Assembly: GCA_017938625.1 (NCBI GenBank)
Contig: JAGBBD010000041.1
Coordinates: 1-52,851, forward strand
Source: Oscillospiraceae bacterium
GTDB lineage: Bacteria > Bacillota > Clostridia > Oscillospirales > Oscillospiraceae
DNA length: 52,851 nt
Reading direction: 5' to 3'
The position numbers and the translations under genes were made by a program. This document shows, piece by piece, positions 50,528 through 52,851 of the stretch. How positions within the stretch are numbered: the stretch's first letter is position 1; the number at the start of each line of letters is the position of its first letter. The notes below the pieces were generated by a model. That model was given only the letters and a program-made list of their open reading frames with translations. It searched no databases and had not been told where the DNA came from.

Positions 50528-51487
50528 ATGTCCAACTTTATGTTCAAGACCTATATCGCTGAAGGCAGAGAGTACTATGAGTACACTGCCGATGGAGAGC
50601 AGACCATAAAAAAAGACTTCCCGTTTCCAGAAAGTCTGATGAGCTTACTGTATATGGATATCTGGGAGATTGAACCAATTACGAAGAAGATGGAGAAGGC
50701 TCTGCGTACTTTTTATCAGTCCAAGGAGCAGACTGATCTGCATGATGTTGTGACGGGACTGAATGAGCTGGCTCCCAAGCACGTCTACTTTGAACTGCTG
50801 CGTTTGAGTTGGTTGGAGAAACTGGACGCTGTGGACAGCACCGCACCCAGAGACTATCAGGACTTGCTTCCCCACAAGAAGATTTCTCATCTCTGTAGCA
50901 ACATCGATACCATGCAGAAGCAGATCAAGGGGTTGATTGCACGGGCGTTGGATGTAGACGGCGAGAAGAAATCCGTGTCCGAGAAGATGGTGGAGTACTA
51001 CAACGCAGAGGGCAACGATACTTTGAACACCTTTCAGTTCCAGCCACAACCCATGAGCTTTGAGGTCATCGACAGAAAGGTGTTTGCCGAGGTGCTCTAT
51101 CCCAATGACATTTATGACCTCATGGACTTTCATGCTCGCGAGTGTGTGAAGCGTGAGATCAAGATGCGTGTATGCAAGAACTGCCTGCGCTACTTTGCTG
51201 TGACCAGAAAGGCCAGCACCGAGTACTGCGACCGTGTCTGCGACAGCAAGGGCCGCACCTGCCGGGAGATCGGTGCTATCAATACCTGGACACAGAGCAA
51301 GCGTGATGATGAGGTATTCAAGGAATACCGCAGAGAGTACAAGAAACGCTTCGCCCGCATCAATGCCGGCAAGCTGACCAAAAGTGCTTTCTATGCATGG
51401 AGCGAAGAAGCCAGACGGAAGAAGGAGGATTGCGACAGCAGCGTGATCACCGCCGAGGAGTTCTCCCAGTGGCTGAAGGAGTCATAA
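50528..51487 (+). CDS. DUF6076-like protein with zinc-finger motif
   Basis: A 319-residue soluble protein, strongly charged, with no membrane segment. The N-terminal two thirds are helical; a cysteine cluster CKNCLRYFAVTRKASTEYC followed by DRVCDSKGRTC (about residues 217-247) resembles CGNR-like or transposon-encoded zinc fingers, and a basic region follows (RREYKKRFARINAGKL). I recall such proteins as DUF6076, common next to mobile elements in gut Clostridia; function unknown. AAGGAG precedes the ATG. Transcribed opposite to the element operon from an overlapping promoter pair. Confidence 0.75.
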   Translation: MSNFMFKTYIAEGREYYEYTADGEQTIKKDFPFPESLMSLLYMDIWEIEPITKKMEKALRTFYQSKEQTDLHDVVTGLNELAPKHVYFELLRLSWLEKLDAVDSTAPRDYQDLLPHKKISHLCSNIDTMQKQIKGLIARALDVDGEKKSVSEKMVEYYNAEGNDTLNTFQFQPQPMSFEVIDRKVFAEVLYPNDIYDLMDFHARECVKREIKMRVCKNCLRYFAVTRKASTEYCDRVCDSKGRTCREIGAINTWTQSKRDDEVFKEYRREYKKRFARINAGKLTKSAFYAWSEEARRKKEDCDSSVITAEEFSQWLKES

Positions 51488-51488
51488 G

Positions 51489-51535
51489 AAAAAAGAGCAG
51501 AGGTCAAGCTGTGGAGCTTGGCCCTCTGCTTTTTC
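51489..51535 (+). terminator. Intrinsic terminator after DUF6076 gene
   Basis: A-run, AGCAGAGGTCAAGCT, loop GTGG, AGCTTGGCCCTCTGCT and TTTTTC. Long stem with one mismatch and terminal T-run. Confidence 0.9.
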
Positions 51536-51572
51536 TTTGATTATAGCATGCAAAACAATGAGATTAAACTTA

Positions 51573-51650
51573 TCATACAAGAGCTGTGATAATCAGTACA
51601 ACACCAATTACGATGCAAATGCCACCCCATACTCTGATAATGAGTTTCAT
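51573..51650 (-). CDS. 25-residue hydrophobic peptide
   Basis: ATG at 51650 overlaps the stop of the preceding small gene (ATGA), giving a peptide MKLIIRVWGGICIVIGVVLI plus ITALV, which is one membrane helix. Too small for automatic calling but placed as a coupled partner of the 39-residue gene. Function unknown. Confidence 0.5.
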   Translation of the reverse strand: MKLIIRVWGGICIVIGVVLIITALV

Positions 51651-51766
51651 TTTATAACATTTAATAATTTCTCCGGAATCCTTGGACTTTTAAGTTTCAT
51701 AAAAAATTCCGGAAATGCAATCATCAAAACTGCAACGATTGTAACTATAATGCCTGCAACCAACAT
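51647..51766 (-). CDS. 39-residue membrane peptide
   Basis: ATG at 51766 with AAGGAGA seven bases upstream; the peptide MLVAGIIVTIVAVLMIAFPE then FFMKLKSPRI has one membrane helix and a basic cytoplasmic end. Last of the small set after the DUF2975/Xre pair. Function unknown. The opposite strand over this interval is also open but has no ribosome site. Confidence 0.6.
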   Translation of the reverse strand: MLVAGIIVTIVAVLMIAFPEFFMKLKSPRIPEKLLNVIK

Positions 51767-51816
51767 AACGAGATCTCCTTAGTTATTTATCTTCTTTATC
51801 CTTGTCCTCTTTGCTC

Positions 51817-51981
51817 TTAATTTGAACGTGATATACCAAGGTAAAGGAGTGTTGAACCAATGCATATCCAAAGACCACCCAAATATCGGCTGTTTTCACC
51901 TTCAAAGTTTACAATTGCAGATACGTAGGATAATATTGCTGCCACATAGTACAGTGCAGCAGTAATTTTGTGTTTCTTCAT
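51817..51981 (-). CDS. 54-residue membrane protein
   Basis: MKKHKITAALYYVAAILSYV starts a protein with two hydrophobic segments (residues 6-19 and 33-49) joined by a short polar loop (NFEGENSRYLGG). Start at 51981, AGAGGT five bases upstream. Follows the Xre gene by 28 bases in the same direction. Function unknown. Confidence 0.65.
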   Translation of the reverse strand: MKKHKITAALYYVAAILSYVSAIVNFEGENSRYLGGLWICIGSTLLYLGISRSN

Positions 51982-52009
51982 TTTATACCTCTGCCAAATC
52001 CTGATTCCC

Positions 52010-52219
52010 TCAATCCTTCTGATATTCCAGAATGTCTCCGGCTTCGCACTGAAGAACCTCGCAGATCGCTGCAAGGGTGGCAAAGCGAATAGCCGTTACT
52101 TTGTTGTTTTTGATTTTGGAAAGGTTGACATTGGAGATACCTACGCGCTCTGCAAGCTCGTTTAAGGACATTTTTCTCTCAACCATCATTCTATCCAAAC
52201 GGAGTACTATTTTACCCAT
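52010..52219 (-). CDS. Xre-family transcriptional regulator
   Basis: A 69-residue Cro/CI-type helix-turn-helix protein: MMVERKMSLNELAERVGISN then VNLSKIKNNKVTAIRFATL and CEVLQCEAGDILEY. This is the short single-domain group that regularly pairs with DUF2975 genes. GGAGGT precedes the ATG. Ten bases behind the DUF2975 gene, presumably one operon. Confidence 0.92.
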   Translation of the reverse strand: MGKIVLRLDRMMVERKMSLNELAERVGISNVNLSKIKNNKVTAIRFATLAAICEVLQCEAGDILEYQKD

Positions 52220-52229
52220 AGCGACCTCC

Positions 52230-52787
52230 TTACAGCAAACCGTCTACATCTTTTTCAAGCTCAGCACCGTGAACAAAGAATTGTGTCAGACAGAGAACGA
52301 TGATACCCATAAAGATGCCTGCCGTATCAACGCTAAGCTCGGCTGTTTCCACACCGGTTACCAAGCGAATAATTACGCTCATAATGAACCCAATTACGGG
52401 AACGGCAATGGAAAAAATACCGATCTCACGCATCATGCGAATGTTGTCCTTTTGGAATGGAGTGGCATTTTCTGACTTCTTAAAGATAAGATGCAGATTG
52501 CGAAATACCATAGCCATAACTGCAAGGATGATAACTGCACCAATGCCAAAGAGCATAAACGTCAACATATCAGTGTTGCCATCGGTAACGGGAGCATTGA
52601 CCTCAAAGCCATAAACCTTCAGTTCTGCACCGCAACAATCCTTTGCATCGAAGCCGACAAAATATTTTACCCAATCGGGTGCTACGGCAGAACAAACAGT
52701 GGCCGCCGTTATTAAAGCTGCACCAACCCAATGGAATACCTCTAAAATCTTTGTAATAACCTTTCCGAGTTTATTAAGACCTTTCAT
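52230..52787 (-). CDS. DUF2975 membrane protein
   Basis: A 185-residue protein with four predicted membrane segments (VFHWVGAALITAATVCSAV; LTFMLFGIGAVIILAVMAMV; IGIFSIAVPVIGFIMSVII; GIFMGIIVLCLTQFFV) and the loop KSENATPFQKDNIRMMREIG, a DUF2975 hallmark. These partner with a small Xre regulator; the role is unknown but resembles membrane-stress or signal-sensing modules. GGAGGT before the ATG. Confidence 0.88.
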   Translation of the reverse strand: MKGLNKLGKVITKILEVFHWVGAALITAATVCSAVAPDWVKYFVGFDAKDCCGAELKVYGFEVNAPVTDGNTDMLTFMLFGIGAVIILAVMAMVFRNLHLIFKKSENATPFQKDNIRMMREIGIFSIAVPVIGFIMSVIIRLVTGVETAELSVDTAGIFMGIIVLCLTQFFVHGAELEKDVDGLL

Positions 52788-52819
52788 TACTCATACCTCC
52801 TGAGTGATTTGTTGGCATA

Positions 52820-52848
52820 AGTATAGCACAATCCTTAATGTTTGTCAA
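52820..52848 (-). promoter_or_regulatory. Promoter of DUF2975-xre operon
   Basis: On the minus strand TTGACA (complement of 52843-52848), 17-bp spacer, TATACT (complement of 52820-52825), 33 bases before the DUF2975 start. Confidence 0.82.
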
Positions 52849-52851
52849 TGG

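Noticed and set aside
51537-51782. 81-codon rightward frame after DUF6076
   Set aside because: Low-complexity asparagine-rich sequence with no ribosome site; the minus strand carries two small genes with a good ribosome site instead.
1-52851. CRISPR array or insertion-sequence transposase
   Set aside because: No regularly spaced repeats with unique spacers and no transposase motif were seen; the integrases belong to the tyrosine recombinase class.
41216-52851. Second copy of the tRNA-Ala 3' end as the right attachment site
   Set aside because: I looked for the T-arm/acceptor sequence (GATTAGGTCC type) and did not find it; the right end may be outside the window or the tRNA may not be the target.

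Overview
This 52.9 kb window reads as a chromosomal segment of a low-to-mid GC Gram-positive anaerobe of the class Clostridia, most likely a gut Oscillospiraceae-type bacterium. The reasons are an oxygen-independent class III ribonucleotide reductase (NrdD), ECF-type vitamin transporters, classic Firmicutes gene order (plsX-rnc-smc-ftsY; nadD/yqeK-LCP-rsfS), a CD1247-type acidic protein and a MobP3-type mobilizable element typical of gut Clostridia. The species cannot be named from sequence reading alone.

Layout. (1) 1-6.8 kb: an ECF S component; nrdD, read leftward from a promoter carrying NrdR-box-like sites; a stray phage/ICE-type polyvalent protein fragment with a small overlapping gene; the riboflavin transporter ribU with an upstream FMN riboswitch; a SLOG protein and a DUF4830 lipoprotein-like or membrane-anchored protein. 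(2) 6.9-13 kb: an rsuA-type pseudouridine synthase, a PucR/CdaR-type regulator and the division/cell-wall module ftsE-ftsX-M23 peptidase-ctpA. (3) 13-34.4 kb: dense rightward housekeeping: greA, the potassium uptake pair trkH-trkA, an rRNA methylase, dprA, topA, trmFO, plsX, rnc (with a frameshift), smc, ftsY, rdgB, yhbY, a fused nadD-yqeK, an LCP protein, rsfS, leuS and rpsU. (4) 34.5-41.2 kb: a SorC-type regulator divergent from a class II aldolase and a SorE-like dehydrogenase (a sugar-phosphate operon with a tandem 13-bp operator candidate), an orphan unknown gene, yqeG, a proline peptidase, efp, a CD1247-like protein, a decayed tRNA and an intact tRNA-Ala(CGC).

(5) 41.2-52.9 kb is accessory DNA. 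Immediately beyond the tRNA lies a two-gene operon coding a caspase-like protease and a TIR-domain protein; this matches the architecture of the TIR-caspase anti-phage system called type IV Thoeris and is the most interesting biology in the window. Next to it is an integrative mobilizable element read leftward: xis-like gene, helix-turn-helix replication-type protein, unknown gene, oriT candidate, mobC-like gene, MobP3 relaxase with Sel1 repeats, zinc-ribbon protein, DUF6809-like protein and two tandem tyrosine integrases. Its long leader starts at a promoter that faces, head-on, the promoter of a rightward DUF6076 gene, suggesting a transcriptional switch. The right end holds a DUF2975/Xre pair followed by three very small membrane-protein genes.

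How parts work together: FtsEX is expected to control the coiled-coil M23 hydrolase next to it; TrkA gates TrkH; the FMN riboswitch controls RibU; NrdR controls NrdD; the TIR protein is expected to make a nucleotide signal that switches on the caspase. Everything here is from visual reading; family names rest on recognised motifs and not on database searches.
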